Position numbers and translations under genes: made by a program
Shown: piece after piece, positions 53,133 through 63,725 of the stretch
Layout of the letters: each line of letters opens with the position of its first letter
How positions within the stretch are numbered: the stretch's first letter is position 1
Notes under the pieces: model-generated
The model's database searches: none
Seen by the model: only the letters and a program-made list of their open reading frames with translations
What the model was told of the DNA's origin: nothing
DNA from: Alkalihalobacterium alkalinitrilicum
GTDB taxonomy: Bacteria; Bacillota; Bacilli; Bacillales; Bacillaceae_F
Direction: 5' to 3'
Length of the DNA: 64,000 bases
Assembly (NCBI RefSeq): GCF_002019605.1
Contig: NZ_KV917368.1
Coordinates: 2,323,574-2,387,573, forward strand

Positions 53133-53160
53133 GGCATTTCTCAGCTCTTGTCTTTATTTA
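53123..53160 (+). terminator. Terminator of the sodium-channel gene
   Basis: CAAGAGCTGAG / CTCAGCTCTTG followed by TCTTTATTT; the channel's stop codon lies within the left arm. Confidence 0.88.
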
Positions 53161-53295
53161 ATTTCTATTTTATTTGACACCAGTTCGCCTTCGACCAGTC
53201 AAATTCAACCTCTATAATAAAGAAAACAGGTAATAAATTTCTATAACAGTAACCATACTATAACTATATAAGTGACATGGTAGGAGAGTTAAACG

Positions 53296-53769
53296 ATGGT
53301 AATACTATGGACATTCATAATCTTAACCATACTGTTAATTACTTCAGTATTCATATTGAAAAGAAAAATGAACGGGTTAAGCATTATCGGATGCTATCTA
53401 TCATCAAATATTTTCATTGAATTATCAGGTGTTATTATCAATATTAATTTAAAACTAACACAAAGCCCTGATGAAGCAATGAGTTTATGGACACAAAAAA
53501 TAGCTTCTATTGGAGCTAAACCGCTATTAGTTATTTGGGCGATTTTTATTTTCTATTCTGATTTAAAACTATTCATCAAAGCTACCATTATTACATTTTT
53601 TATATTTAGTTTAGTTTCTTTTGAATTACTATTTATTAAATTGGGCTTTTTAGAATTCGTTAAATGGAACACATTTTACGAATTCTTACGCTATCTAGGA
53701 ATTTTTATATTGACTGCATTATACGTAAAAATTCTTGGAAATTTAATTAAAAAAGAGCTGAATGCCTAA
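53296..53769 (+). CDS. Polytopic membrane protein (CBO0543-like), first of pair
   Basis: A 157-residue, highly hydrophobic protein with four or five predicted spans and charged loops (LKRKMNG, KLTQSPDEAMSLWTQK). It resembles the uncharacterised CBO0543 family common in bacilli. ATG with GGAGAG upstream. It overlaps the following membrane-protein gene, so they are co-translated and may form one complex. Function unknown. Confidence 0.6.
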   Translation: MVILWTFIILTILLITSVFILKRKMNGLSIIGCYLSSNIFIELSGVIININLKLTQSPDEAMSLWTQKIASIGAKPLLVIWAIFIFYSDLKLFIKATIITFFIFSLVSFELLFIKLGFLEFVKWNTFYEFLRYLGIFILTALYVKILGNLIKKELNA

Positions 53770-54290
53770 TGTTGCTTTACCCACCAGAAAAATTTGATGA
53801 AAATGAAATATTCGTCATTATTTTATTAGTGTTTGTCTGGATTTTACTATTTGTTATTCCTAGACACCTTAGTGCACTTGAAATTTTTTTAATATGGACT
53901 CTGAACGTATATTTTGTATTTACTGCAGATATGTCGCTTGCAGTTCCCCCAGCCGAATTATATGAGACTATGGACCTTCCAGAACATGAAATCTTTGACT
54001 TTTTAATCTTTTTCTTCGGATATTTTCCCTTTGCCTATTTTGCGATAAATTACTTTAAGCCTAGAGCTTTTTCCGTCAAACAAACAGTTCTATTCATTAT
54101 AGTTTGTGCCTTATTAACAACAATGTTAGAATGGATTGCATTAAAATTAAATGTGTTTACGTTTACTGGTTGGAAAATTTATTTGTCATTTTTCGTATAC
54201 ATTATTGTTTATAGCTTAAACGTGCTCCTCTTCCTGTATATCAAAAGGAATCTTTCCCAAAAATCGCTTTCGATATTTAGGGTCTTATAA
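53769..54290 (+). CDS. Polytopic membrane protein (CBO0543-like), second of pair
   Basis: A 173-residue protein with about five spans. Its ATG overlaps the previous stop (TAATG). A conserved-looking loop DMSLAVPPAELYETMD lies between spans 2 and 3. The C-terminus is basic (IKRNLSQKS). Its TAA stop codon is also the first TAA of repeat copy B. Function unknown. Confidence 0.6.
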   Translation: MLLYPPEKFDENEIFVIILLVFVWILLFVIPRHLSALEIFLIWTLNVYFVFTADMSLAVPPAELYETMDLPEHEIFDFLIFFFGYFPFAYFAINYFKPRAFSVKQTVLFIIVCALLTTMLEWIALKLNVFTFTGWKIYLSFFVYIIVYSLNVLLFLYIKRNLSQKSLSIFRVL

Positions 54291-54505
54291 AGTGAAACTT
54301 TATTCAGTGGGGGTTATCCTTCATCCCCCACTGAATATTAGTTGAACCAATCGGGTTGTTACTGAGGGCCACAGGATGTGGGTCGCACAGACGTTGCCAT
54401 AGGACGTGGCGACCTTAGTCTGTGTTCAATCATCTCCCACTTATCCTTTATTGATTCCTCAAAGTCTTGAAGTGGGAGTCTTAGCGCCAGTTAAACGGGA
54501 TAAAA
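54288..54505 (+). repeat. Dispersed hairpin repeat, copy B (longest)
   Basis: Starts TAAAGTGAAACTT, whose TAA is the stop codon of the upstream gene. Contains TTCAGTGGGGG/CCCCCACTGAA, CACAGACGTTGCCA, CCCACTTATCC and GAAGTGGGAG, and ends CGGGATAAAA. The first hairpin is longer than in the other copies. Confidence 0.85.
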
Positions 54506-54724
54506 AAGATTGTTAATGTTGATTGGTGATTTTTGGCTCATTATTGAAAATTCAACCTTTCAGTTTACTGAAGGCGTGTGTCAAAATCAACGGTTATCAC
54601 AATGATCTTAAACATAGTCATAATATAAAAAGATACACCACAATTGATATTAGTGATGCATCCATTCTTATATAATGTGAAACATTATAACTTTACATAG
54701 CATTAAGTTGTTTTTTTATTCACC
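54506..54724. other. Gap between repeat B and aspartokinase
   Basis: AT-rich, no reading frame. No convincing terminator for the minus-strand kinase gene was seen here. Confidence 0.4.
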
Positions 54725-56095
54725 TTATTCAATCGATTCGTCAGCTGCTCCAAAAAACTCATCATACAGTGCACGAACCGCTTTTTCTTCGTCTTCTTGA
54801 TGAACTCCAAACACTAAACTTACCTCAGATGAACCTTGGTTAATCATCTCAATGTTGACGTTCGCATTTGCGAGTGCAAGTGTTGCACGTGCGGAAAGAC
54901 CAATGGTATTATGCATGCCTTCACCCACGATCATAATCATCGAAAAGTCGCGTTCTACATACACATCATCAACATCTAATTCTTCTTTAATTCGTGAAAT
55001 AATACGCTGTTCTTTTTCACCATCTAATTGACATTGTTTTAGAATAACCGATGTATCGTCGATACCTGATGGGATATGTTCGTACGAAATGCCTTCTTCT
55101 TCAATAATTTGAAGCAACCTGCGTCCAAAACCTATTTCACGATGCATTAAGTATTTACGAACATACAATGTACAAAAACCTGAATCACTAGCAATTCCAA
55201 TCACTGGATTTCTTACACAAGCACGCTCAGCCATAATCATTGTTCCACGTGCTTCTGGATTATTTGTATTTTTAATACAAACTGGAATAGACTGGCGGAA
55301 CGCTGGCATTAGGGCCTCATCATGAAATACAGAAAATCCAGCATACGATAATTCACGCATTTCACGATACGTCATTTTTTTAATATTAACAGGGTTTTCT
55401 ACAATTTTAGGGTTGGCGGCAAATACAGAATCAACATCTGTAAAATTCTCATATAAATCAGCTTTAACTCCAGCCGCTAAAATGGACCCTGTTATATCTG
55501 ATCCACCACGAGGAAACGTAACTAACGTGCCTTCTTTAGAGTACCCGAAAAATCCAGGAAATACGATAACACCTGAACGCTCCCTTAATTGAAATAAATG
55601 ATCGTAGCTTTCTGGAAGTACTTGAGCATTTCCAGGTTCGTCACTTACTAATAATCCCGCTTCATTCGGGTTGACATATTGAGCTTCTATTCCGATACTT
55701 TGAAAATAAACTGCTATTAATTTTGCATTATTGTCTTCCCCGCTCGCTTTCATTTGATCGATAAATTTTCCTTCATGGCTAGAATCAAATGCAACCCTTT
55801 GTTGTAAATCTGCTTTAATAGTTTCAATAATATCTCTAGATAAATTAAGATCCAATGCGATTTCTTCATAACGGCCAACGACTGCGCGAAGAGCATTGTC
55901 AACGTCTCTTTTTTCTAGCACAGCTTCGGCTAATTGGATAAGTAAATCCGTAACCTTTGTATCTGTTGCTTCTCTCTTACCTGGTGCTGAAACGACAACA
56001 AACTTTCTTTCCTCGTTCTCACCAATAATCGCTGCCACTTTACGAATTTGCTCTGCGTTCGCCACTGATGTCCCACCGAATTTCGCTACTCTCAT
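54725..56095 (-). CDS. Aspartate kinase
   Basis: A 456-residue monofunctional aspartokinase: aspartate + ATP to 4-phosphoaspartate, entry to lysine, threonine and methionine synthesis. KFGGTSVANA at the N-terminus, FPRGGSDITGS near residue 200, and two C-terminal ACT domains (GFCTLYVRKYLM and FSMIMIVGEGM). The length and type are closest to B. subtilis YclM (aspartokinase III). No lysine riboswitch is visible upstream. Confidence 0.92.
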   Translation of the reverse strand: MRVAKFGGTSVANAEQIRKVAAIIGENEERKFVVVSAPGKREATDTKVTDLLIQLAEAVLEKRDVDNALRAVVGRYEEIALDLNLSRDIIETIKADLQQRVAFDSSHEGKFIDQMKASGEDNNAKLIAVYFQSIGIEAQYVNPNEAGLLVSDEPGNAQVLPESYDHLFQLRERSGVIVFPGFFGYSKEGTLVTFPRGGSDITGSILAAGVKADLYENFTDVDSVFAANPKIVENPVNIKKMTYREMRELSYAGFSVFHDEALMPAFRQSIPVCIKNTNNPEARGTMIMAERACVRNPVIGIASDSGFCTLYVRKYLMHREIGFGRRLLQIIEEEGISYEHIPSGIDDTSVILKQCQLDGEKEQRIISRIKEELDVDDVYVERDFSMIMIVGEGMHNTIGLSARATLALANANVNIEMINQGSSEVSLVFGVHQEDEEKAVRALYDEFFGAADESIE

Positions 56096-56520
56096 CTTGT
56101 TTCTCCAACTCCTATAAAGTTTTTTTCTGTTCCCTTAATATTTCAATAATTCATAATTTATCATAGCCACCTGTCGTTTGCAAAGTTGAATAAAATGGAT
56201 ATGGTAGGCTGTGTAAGGATATATCACCAACTGGCCTAGTCAACCTACACATCCTCCTCATTCACGCTAATCGATAGAAAACCCTCCCATATTGAAGGAT
56301 TTTAATGCGACAGTAATACTTTACAGAAATAAAGAGCTAAAATTAACAACAATATTCGCTATTTTTTGTCATAATTCCTGCTAACTGCGAACGTATTCAT
56401 GAAAAATTCAAAATTTTATTTGGCTAAATAAAGAATACTGCCACCTTTTATAAAAAAAAAAGGAAAATAGATCCAATGTACTGTTTTCTTTTGAAAATAT
56501 GTATGTTAGTTTTATAGTAC
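56096..56520. other. Aspartokinase/thiC divergent region
   Basis: AT-rich gap holding the aspartokinase promoter (minus) and the promoter of the TPP riboswitch transcript (plus). I see no lysine riboswitch, T-box or operator palindrome. Confidence 0.4.
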
Positions 56521-56530
56521 AACTAAAGAA

Positions 56531-56620
56531 AACGGGAGCTCCAAGCAAAGGGCTGAGAGGACAACTGATACTGTTGTCGACCGTGAACCTGATCTAGGTA
56601 ATGCTAGCGGAGGGATTTTG
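56531..56620 (+). promoter_or_regulatory. TPP riboswitch (THI element)
   Basis: All conserved blocks are in order: ACGGGAGCTCC, GGGCTGAGAGG, then ACCGTGAACCTGATCTAGG and TAATGCTAGCGGAGGGA. It binds thiamine pyrophosphate and represses the downstream thiC. Confidence 0.95.
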
Positions 56621-56639
56621 TAGAATACGTATGTCCATC

Positions 56640-56666
56640 CGACCGCTTTCTAGCGGTCTTTTTATT
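56640..56666 (+). terminator. Expression-platform terminator of the TPP riboswitch
   Basis: GACCGCT / AGCGGTC followed by TTTTTATTT, 20 bases after the aptamer. Control is therefore by transcription termination. A further 170 bases of leader follow before thiC. Confidence 0.9.
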
Positions 56667-56821
56667 TGTACTGTTTAATGATACCCTTTATAAATGAGCG
56701 TTCATTTGTAAAGTAAGTAATATTTTCATGCAAAAAAACAGACATATACTATTCTGTACATATATTTAAAGTCCCCTCCTCCAGGATCGGTTCGAGCAAC
56801 AAGAACTCAATCAAATTTTAG

Positions 56822-58591
<1,770 letters not shown>

Positions 58592-58606
58592 TTCATAATG
58601 AGATTA

Positions 58607-58650
58607 AAGGGGCTGAGGATGGTACTAGGTACTATCCTTCGGCCCCCTCT
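58607..58650 (+). terminator. Terminator of thiC
   Basis: A long stem beginning GGGGCTGAGGATGGTAC and closing with GTACTATCCTTCGGCCCC, about 15 bases after the stop codon. Confidence 0.8.
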
Positions 58651-58722
58651 CTAATTTCCAACTCCATCCCTACTATGAGAATACTAAATTAATTAGCTAT
58701 AACTCTCCTTTGTTTGGCTCCC

Positions 58723-58890
58723 CTTTCTTCCTTTTACTGAAATTCTATGTATCTATCGGATCCTTTATTAGCTCATATTTCCTTTTACTGGAACAACCTG
58801 TGTTTATTTCTCTATTTTCGCCTTATTTTTCTTTTACTAGAACTTTTTGTACCTAAAATCTTCTTTCCTACCAACAAGCTTTACTAGAAT
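58723..58890 (+). repeat. Degenerate tandem array, about 50-base period
   Basis: The motif TTTCTTTTACTRGAA recurs four times (ending near 58740, 58792, 58842 and 58889) at 48-51-base spacing, two of the copies being followed by a GT-AC/GT-TT tail. It leads straight into repeat copy C. Confidence 0.55.
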
Positions 58891-58892
58891 TA

Positions 58893-59073
58893 TAAAGTGA
58901 AACTTCCATCAGTGAGGGCCCACACGAGGTGGGTCACACAGACGTTGCCACAGGACGTGGCGAACTTAGTCTGTGTTCCTACTTGTTACTGGCAGTTTAT
59001 CCCCCACTTATCCTTCTTCGATTCCTCTAAGTCTTGAAGTGGGGGTTTTACTGCCAGTTGATGCGGGGAAAAC
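58893..59073 (+). repeat. Dispersed hairpin repeat, copy C
   Basis: TAAAGTGAAACTTCCATCAG at the start, CCCACACGAGGTGGG, CACAGACGTTGCCAC / GTGGCGA, then ACTGGCAG ... CCCCCACTT ... AAGTGGGGG ... CTGCCAGT nested arms, and GATGCGGGGAAAA at the end. Confidence 0.85.
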
Positions 59074-59078
59074 TAACC

Positions 59079-59112
59079 AAAAAACCCCCAACTTTCAAAT
59101 AGAAAAGTTGAA
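59079..59112 (-). terminator. Terminator of the Zur-controlled operon
   Basis: On the minus strand CAACTTTTC / TGAAAGTTG is followed by GGGGTTTTTTGG, about 20 bases after the stop codon of the last gene. Confidence 0.8.
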
Positions 59113-59130
59113 GGTTCAATCTACATAACT

Positions 59131-59472
59131 TTATTGCCACTCACCATCCTGGTCCCACTGCCCTGCTTGCAGCCCTATACCTTCTAATAATTGTGTAATT
59201 AATGATCTCGATTCACCGACTAGTGAATCTTCGGTACAGGTAGAGTCAGGGTTATAACCCATATCTAGGGCTTGCTGGAGTGTTACTTCCTCTAAAAAGT
59301 TGGTTACTTCAGCATCATTAAAACAAGGTGGTGATACGTAAACATTCAATGAATGGTCAATAATCATTCTCGCATTAGCTGGAGCAACTTCTGTTGTCTT
59401 AATTAAAGAACCTACCAAAACAAATAAAATAATAAAAATGGAAATAAGGATTGATATCGTTTTGTACATCAT
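59131..59472 (-). CDS. Small membrane-anchored or exported protein
   Basis: A 113-residue protein with an N-terminal hydrophobic segment (about residues 5-24) that is either a signal peptide or an anchor, and a small extracellular acidic domain with two cysteines (PPCFND and STCTEDS, about 30 residues apart) that may form a disulfide. I do not recognise the family. It is last in the Zur-box operon, 84 bases after the binding-protein gene, so it may act with the importer at the cell surface. Confidence 0.6.
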   Translation of the reverse strand: MMYKTISILISIFIILFVLVGSLIKTTEVAPANARMIIDHSLNVYVSPPCFNDAEVTNFLEEVTLQQALDMGYNPDSTCTEDSLVGESRSLITQLLEGIGLQAGQWDQDGEWQ

Positions 59473-59556
59473 TTATTCATGCCCTTCTCTAGCTAGTAAT
59501 CTATCCATTATTTTAGTATGAATTGATAGATTGAGCAATGAAAAACGATTGAACAA

Positions 59557-60579
59557 TTATTTATACAACCCATTCACTAGAATATCTAGCGCATATGGAG
59601 CACGAACACCTTCTGCTGCTGCTGACAACGAGATCACAATAAAATTTTCGTTCTCAATTGCTGTAACATTTTCAAGAGCTGGATGACGCAGAAGTAATTC
59701 TTTCTTTTCCTCTACCGTTGTTTCACCATAATCAACGATAACAATGACTTCTGGATCTCGGTCAACGACTTCTTCCCAACTAACTTCTGCCCAGTTTTTG
59801 TCAACATCACTAAAAATATTTTCCGCTCCTGCTAATGTAATTAATGAATTTAAAAAGTTTTGGGCAACGGTAAACGGCGCAGTATCGCCACTATCAAAAA
59901 CAAACACTCGCTTTTTTTCTGTAACTTCTGGGATGTCATTCTTAATTTTTTCTAGCTCTTCCTTCATTGAAGCAATCAGTTCTTCTCCTCTTTCTTCAAC
60001 ATGAAAAATTCGCGAAATATTACGGATATCAGTATAAATATCTTCTATTGTTGGACCAATTATCGTTGAAGACTCATGTAAATAAGCATTGATGCCAAAC
60101 TCTTGCAATTGCTCCACAGTTCCAATATTGTCTTCACGAAAGGCACTTGCCCATCCAGCGTACGCAAAATCAGGTTCTTCTGCTAAAAATACTTCTTGCG
60201 ATGGATAGCGGTCGGATAATACAGGAATAGATTCATAGGCATCTTTAAATTCTGGTAACACTTCATCATCTAGATAGGCTGTACCTACCATAAACTCCTC
60301 TAACCGAAGTGCTAACATGACTTCTGTAACATGTTGATTTAAGGTGACGGCCCGCTGAGGTGGTTCTGTAAAGACTAAAAAATGATCATTATTTTCAATC
60401 TCAACCGTTTCATTTACACTTTCTTCTTTGACCTCTGCTTGCGCTTCTTCTGCTTTCTCTGCTTCCGATCCAGTTGGTGCTCCTGGTTGGCTCGTACTCG
60501 CCTCTTGTCCACAGCCAACTAACATCGTTATTATAAACAGTCCAGATAATATGGTTTTTATCGTATTTAATTTTTTCAT
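59557..60579 (-). CDS. FecB/BtuF-type ABC transporter substrate-binding lipoprotein
   Basis: A 340-residue class III solute-binding protein (PF01497). Lipobox MLVGCG gives a lipid-anchored Cys near residue 23, followed by an acidic linker (about 25-60). The two lobes include RAVTLNQHVTEVMLALRLE and SWEEVVDRDPEVIVIVDYG. Such proteins bind siderophores, haem, cobalamin or other metal chelates. It overlaps the methyltransferase gene by 4 bases. The Zur box upstream of the operon suggests a zinc-related ligand (inference); cobalamin is the main alternative. Confidence 0.88.
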   Translation of the reverse strand: MKKLNTIKTILSGLFIITMLVGCGQEASTSQPGAPTGSEAEKAEEAQAEVKEESVNETVEIENNDHFLVFTEPPQRAVTLNQHVTEVMLALRLEEFMVGTAYLDDEVLPEFKDAYESIPVLSDRYPSQEVFLAEEPDFAYAGWASAFREDNIGTVEQLQEFGINAYLHESSTIIGPTIEDIYTDIRNISRIFHVEERGEELIASMKEELEKIKNDIPEVTEKKRVFVFDSGDTAPFTVAQNFLNSLITLAGAENIFSDVDKNWAEVSWEEVVDRDPEVIVIVDYGETTVEEKKELLLRHPALENVTAIENENFIVISLSAAAEGVRAPYALDILVNGLYK

Positions 60580-61658
60580 TCTTGCATCTCCTTAACTGTA
60601 TATTTGGCTATGATCGTCCACCGACTACTAAGTGGTTGATGCATCATTTCTCCTTGCATCTGTAATGGGTAACCACCGTTTGCCCAAACATCATTTTCAT
60701 AGGGGCGTAGCTTACTCATATGCTCATTCAATTTTTTATCAAGCGTTTCGTCTCTTTTTAATTCCACCTCGTTCTTCACTAAGTGCGGCATTAAGCTAGA
60801 AGCCGCTGAATGACTAGATGGCTGGTAATTTTCAAACATTCCCATCACTTCAAATCCTTCTACCTTTAAGAGATATCCCAGTTCACGTGGTAAAATAAGA
60901 CTGTATTCTCGATCTACTTTAAAGCATGATTGTTGAAGATTTTGTTCATATGTTTCATAGGTTAATGTAGTTTCAAAAGTTTGCCGTGATAGTGACGTTT
61001 GCCCATGAATCGTTTGATAGATTCTCTTCTTGCCCCATTGTTTACACTGCTGATAATTCCATTTAGTTTCATTCGGTGGAAGAAAAATATCTATTGCTAC
61101 CAAACCACCATTCACTAAATGATTTTTCACATTTAATAAAACTTGTAACTGTTCTTCTGGTAAAAGGAAATGTTGTAAAAAACCTTCCGTTAATAAAACA
61201 TGGCTAAACTTTGTTTGAAGGGAAAAATTCAACACATTTTCTTGTAAGAGTATAAGCTTAGATGGATTACTTAATCGCTTCTTTTTCTTCACAGCAATCG
61301 ATAACATGTCTTCACTCGTATCTATTCCTGTTACAACGATACCTAAATTGGCTAATTCATAAGCGACTCTTCCTGTTCCTACACCAAGCTCTAACACTTG
61401 ACAACTGGCATCTGAAGCTAACCAATTTTTATAAAACTTCAAACCAACTTTCCCAGTAAACAAATCAAAATACTCGGCTTCGAGCCCAATATAGGGCTGA
61501 GAATGTTGCCTTTCATGGCGTTCACCTTGCATCCCGCATCGATTACAAAGTGAACCTGCCAATTCGTGAAAAAGTGTTCCTTTAGGAATCCCGTTTTTAG
61601 GATCGCCATTTCTCTCCTCATATTGAAACCCACAAAAGTTACATATAAACTCGCCCAT
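60576..61658 (-). CDS. SAM methyltransferase with N-terminal rubredoxin-like module
   Basis: A 360-residue fusion. Residues 1-45 look like a rubredoxin: CNFCGF, GDPKNGIPKGTLF, then CNRCGM, i.e. Cys6-X2-Cys9 and Cys38-X2-Cys41 with nearly normal spacing, but without the usual Trp-Cys-Pro before the second pair. Residues about 85-200 are a class I methyltransferase (LELGVGTGRVAYELA, GIDTSEDML). The rest is a substrate domain. Encoded between the ATPase and the binding protein with 9-base and overlapping junctions, so part of the importer operon. It may modify the imported ligand or sense metal through the Cys4 site (inference). Confidence 0.85.
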   Translation of the reverse strand: MGEFICNFCGFQYEERNGDPKNGIPKGTLFHELAGSLCNRCGMQGERHERQHSQPYIGLEAEYFDLFTGKVGLKFYKNWLASDASCQVLELGVGTGRVAYELANLGIVVTGIDTSEDMLSIAVKKKKRLSNPSKLILLQENVLNFSLQTKFSHVLLTEGFLQHFLLPEEQLQVLLNVKNHLVNGGLVAIDIFLPPNETKWNYQQCKQWGKKRIYQTIHGQTSLSRQTFETTLTYETYEQNLQQSCFKVDREYSLILPRELGYLLKVEGFEVMGMFENYQPSSHSAASSLMPHLVKNEVELKRDETLDKKLNEHMSKLRPYENDVWANGGYPLQMQGEMMHQPLSSRWTIIAKYTVKEMQE

Positions 61659-61667
61659 TCTTTCCTC

Positions 61668-62483
61668 CTATTGGTTAGAAGCTAATGACGGTACATATTT
61701 AGTTTGAGACTGATCGAACATCTTAGACGTATATAAAATATGTGTTTTTCCTGTAAGAGGGTGTTTAATAACCGTTCCATTGACATTAAAAACATCGGCT
61801 AACAACTGTTCTGTTAAAACTTGTTCGGGTGACCCTTCGGCGACGATCTTTCCCTCATAAATAACAAGTAATCTATCACAATAGGAAGCGGCTAAATTTA
61901 AATCATGCAAGGCTGCTAAAGACGTTAATTTTAATCCTTTTACAACATCTAAAAGATGCAGCTGGTGATGAATATCAAGATGATTTGTAGGTTCATCTAA
62001 AATAAATAGTTGCGGTTCTTGAGCAAGCGCTCTAGCAATCAACACCCTTTGCTTTTCCCCGCCAGATAGATTTGCAAAATTTTTGCTTCTATAGTGTTCA
62101 ATCCCGACTTCCCTCAATGACCGTGTGACAATTTCTTCATCATAGGCATTATCTTTTTCTAAAAATTTCTTATGAGGATGTCGACCCATTCTAACAATAT
62201 CTTCTACTGTAAAATCAAATGGAACCGAACTTTCTTGGCCGACAACAGCCACTTTTTGTGCAAACTTGCGATTAGTCCAGTTTTTTGTATTCGATTGATT
62301 GATGAAGATATCTCCAGTATGAGGCGCATAAATTCGGTAAATCGTTTTTAATAACGTTGACTTGCCACTACCATTAGGACCAATAACCCCAACAAATTCA
62401 CCATCATTCACGGTAAAGTTAATGTCTTCAATGATTTGTTTTTGATCGATTTTCGTTATAACACTTTGAACCGAGAGCTCCAT
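61668..62483 (-). CDS. FecE/BtuD-type ABC transporter ATPase
   Basis: A 271-residue ATP-binding subunit. Walker A GPNGSGKS near residue 37, signature LSGGEKQR near residue 139, Walker B LFILDEPTNHLD near residue 156 and the H-loop LHDLN. This type drives FecCD permeases importing metal chelates. Its ATG overlaps the permease stop codon. Confidence 0.92.
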   Translation of the reverse strand: MELSVQSVITKIDQKQIIEDINFTVNDGEFVGVIGPNGSGKSTLLKTIYRIYAPHTGDIFINQSNTKNWTNRKFAQKVAVVGQESSVPFDFTVEDIVRMGRHPHKKFLEKDNAYDEEIVTRSLREVGIEHYRSKNFANLSGGEKQRVLIARALAQEPQLFILDEPTNHLDIHHQLHLLDVVKGLKLTSLAALHDLNLAASYCDRLLVIYEGKIVAEGSPEQVLTEQLLADVFNVNGTVIKHPLTGKTHILYTSKMFDQSQTKYVPSLASNQ

Positions 62484-63595
62484 TATTTGTCACCATCCCC
62501 TGTACCAAAAGAATAGTTACTTCTTCGTAATAACCAGATAAAAAATGGACCACCACAAATGGCCGTTACAATCCCTATTGGTAATTCTTGTGGAGAGACG
62601 ACCGTTCTTGCTGCAACATCTGCCCACACTAAAAAAATCGCACCGACTAAACTACTAACAACTAATACTCTGCGGTGGTCTGAACCAACCATTAAACGCA
62701 CGATATGTGGAACCATGAGTCCAATAAAACCAATCGCTCCACTTACGGCAACCATCACACCTGTTAATAAAGCTGTAAGTAAAATTAAAAATTTCTTGAA
62801 CACATCAATATTCATACCTAGCGTTGTTGCTGTAGCATCTCCCATTAATAGTAAATTAAGGGGACGATAAGATAAAATTAAAATAACCACACCAATGAAT
62901 AATGATAAAAATGGGACAGGAAGTTGCTCCCACTTTGCTCCTGCTAAACTGCCCATCATCCAAAACATCGCATCGCGAATTCCTTCTTCACGGGGAGCCG
63001 AAATGACTATATAGCTTGTAACGGCCGATAACATCATAGACACGGCTATTCCAGCTAATAATAGACGAACTGTCGAAATTCTGCCACGCACTTGCGCTAA
63101 CATAAATACGAGTAACACCGAAACTAGTGCGCCTAAAAAAGCTGCTATTGACAGGGCATAAATTCCAAACATTTTGAAAGCACCAAAGATAATGACTAAC
63201 GTGGCACCGACAGAAGCTCCTGATGATACCCCAAGAATAAATGGATCGGCAAGTGAGTTACGAACTAAAGCCTGAATGGCAACACCAACGACAGCTAGTC
63301 CTGCACCTACTACAGCACCTAATAAAACTCTAGGAAACCGAATTTCCCAAATGATTTGTTCCTGAGCTTGTGACCAGTCTTTAACGATAAACTCGCTTAT
63401 GTACGGTATTTTAGATAAGGCAATTTTCCATACCGCTAATGGCGAAATGGAGACAGGTCCAAGCATTACTGCAGCTGTCATCGAACCTATAAGTACAATG
63501 GATAATATAAGTACAAAAAGAAACTGCGACACACGAGAAGCTTCTTTTTCATTTGTTTCTTTTAAAAAGGGATTATTCTTTATGTCAGTTCGCAT
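62483..63595 (-). CDS. FecCD-family ABC transporter permease
   Basis: A 370-residue permease with about ten spans (PF01032). Family hallmarks are IWEIRFPRVLLGAVVGAGLAV, NSLADPFILGVSSGAS, GSLAGAKW, GAIGFIGLMVPHIVR and LPIGIVTAICGGPFFIWLL. First gene of the operon; the ATG lies 15 bases after a perfect Zur-type palindrome and has GAGGGGGG upstream. Transports a metal-chelate type ligand across the membrane. Confidence 0.93.
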   Translation of the reverse strand: MRTDIKNNPFLKETNEKEASRVSQFLFVLILSIVLIGSMTAAVMLGPVSISPLAVWKIALSKIPYISEFIVKDWSQAQEQIIWEIRFPRVLLGAVVGAGLAVVGVAIQALVRNSLADPFILGVSSGASVGATLVIIFGAFKMFGIYALSIAAFLGALVSVLLVFMLAQVRGRISTVRLLLAGIAVSMMLSAVTSYIVISAPREEGIRDAMFWMMGSLAGAKWEQLPVPFLSLFIGVVILILSYRPLNLLLMGDATATTLGMNIDVFKKFLILLTALLTGVMVAVSGAIGFIGLMVPHIVRLMVGSDHRRVLVVSSLVGAIFLVWADVAARTVVSPQELPIGIVTAICGGPFFIWLLRRSNYSFGTGDGDK

Positions 63596-63610
63596 TTACC
63601 TGCCCCCCTC

Positions 63611-63637
63611 TTTAAATCGTAATTATTACGATTTAAA
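63611..63637. promoter_or_regulatory. Zur box controlling the FecBCD-methyltransferase operon
   Basis: A perfect 27-bp palindrome: TTTAAATCGTAAT, one base, ATTACGATTTAAA. It contains the full B. subtilis Zur consensus TCGTAATNATTACGA with matching AAA/TTT flanks. It sits between a -35-like TTGTGA (minus strand, near 63662) and the first start codon, ideal for repression. It does not fit Fur (GATAAT-type) or PerR boxes. Confidence 0.88.
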
Positions 63638-63725
63638 ATGTGCCCAATGACCTCTATTGTCACAAGTTTTTTTATTAAAAACTCTCATTAAATATTTTAC
63701 AAGTGGTAAACAGTTGCAATTTAAC

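Noticed and set aside
56096-56520. Lysine riboswitch upstream of aspartokinase
   Set aside because: None of the conserved L-box blocks are present on the minus strand.
63611-63637. Fur or PerR box
   Set aside because: The core is TCGTAAT-N-ATTACGA rather than TGATAAT or TATAAT-type, so Zur fits much better.
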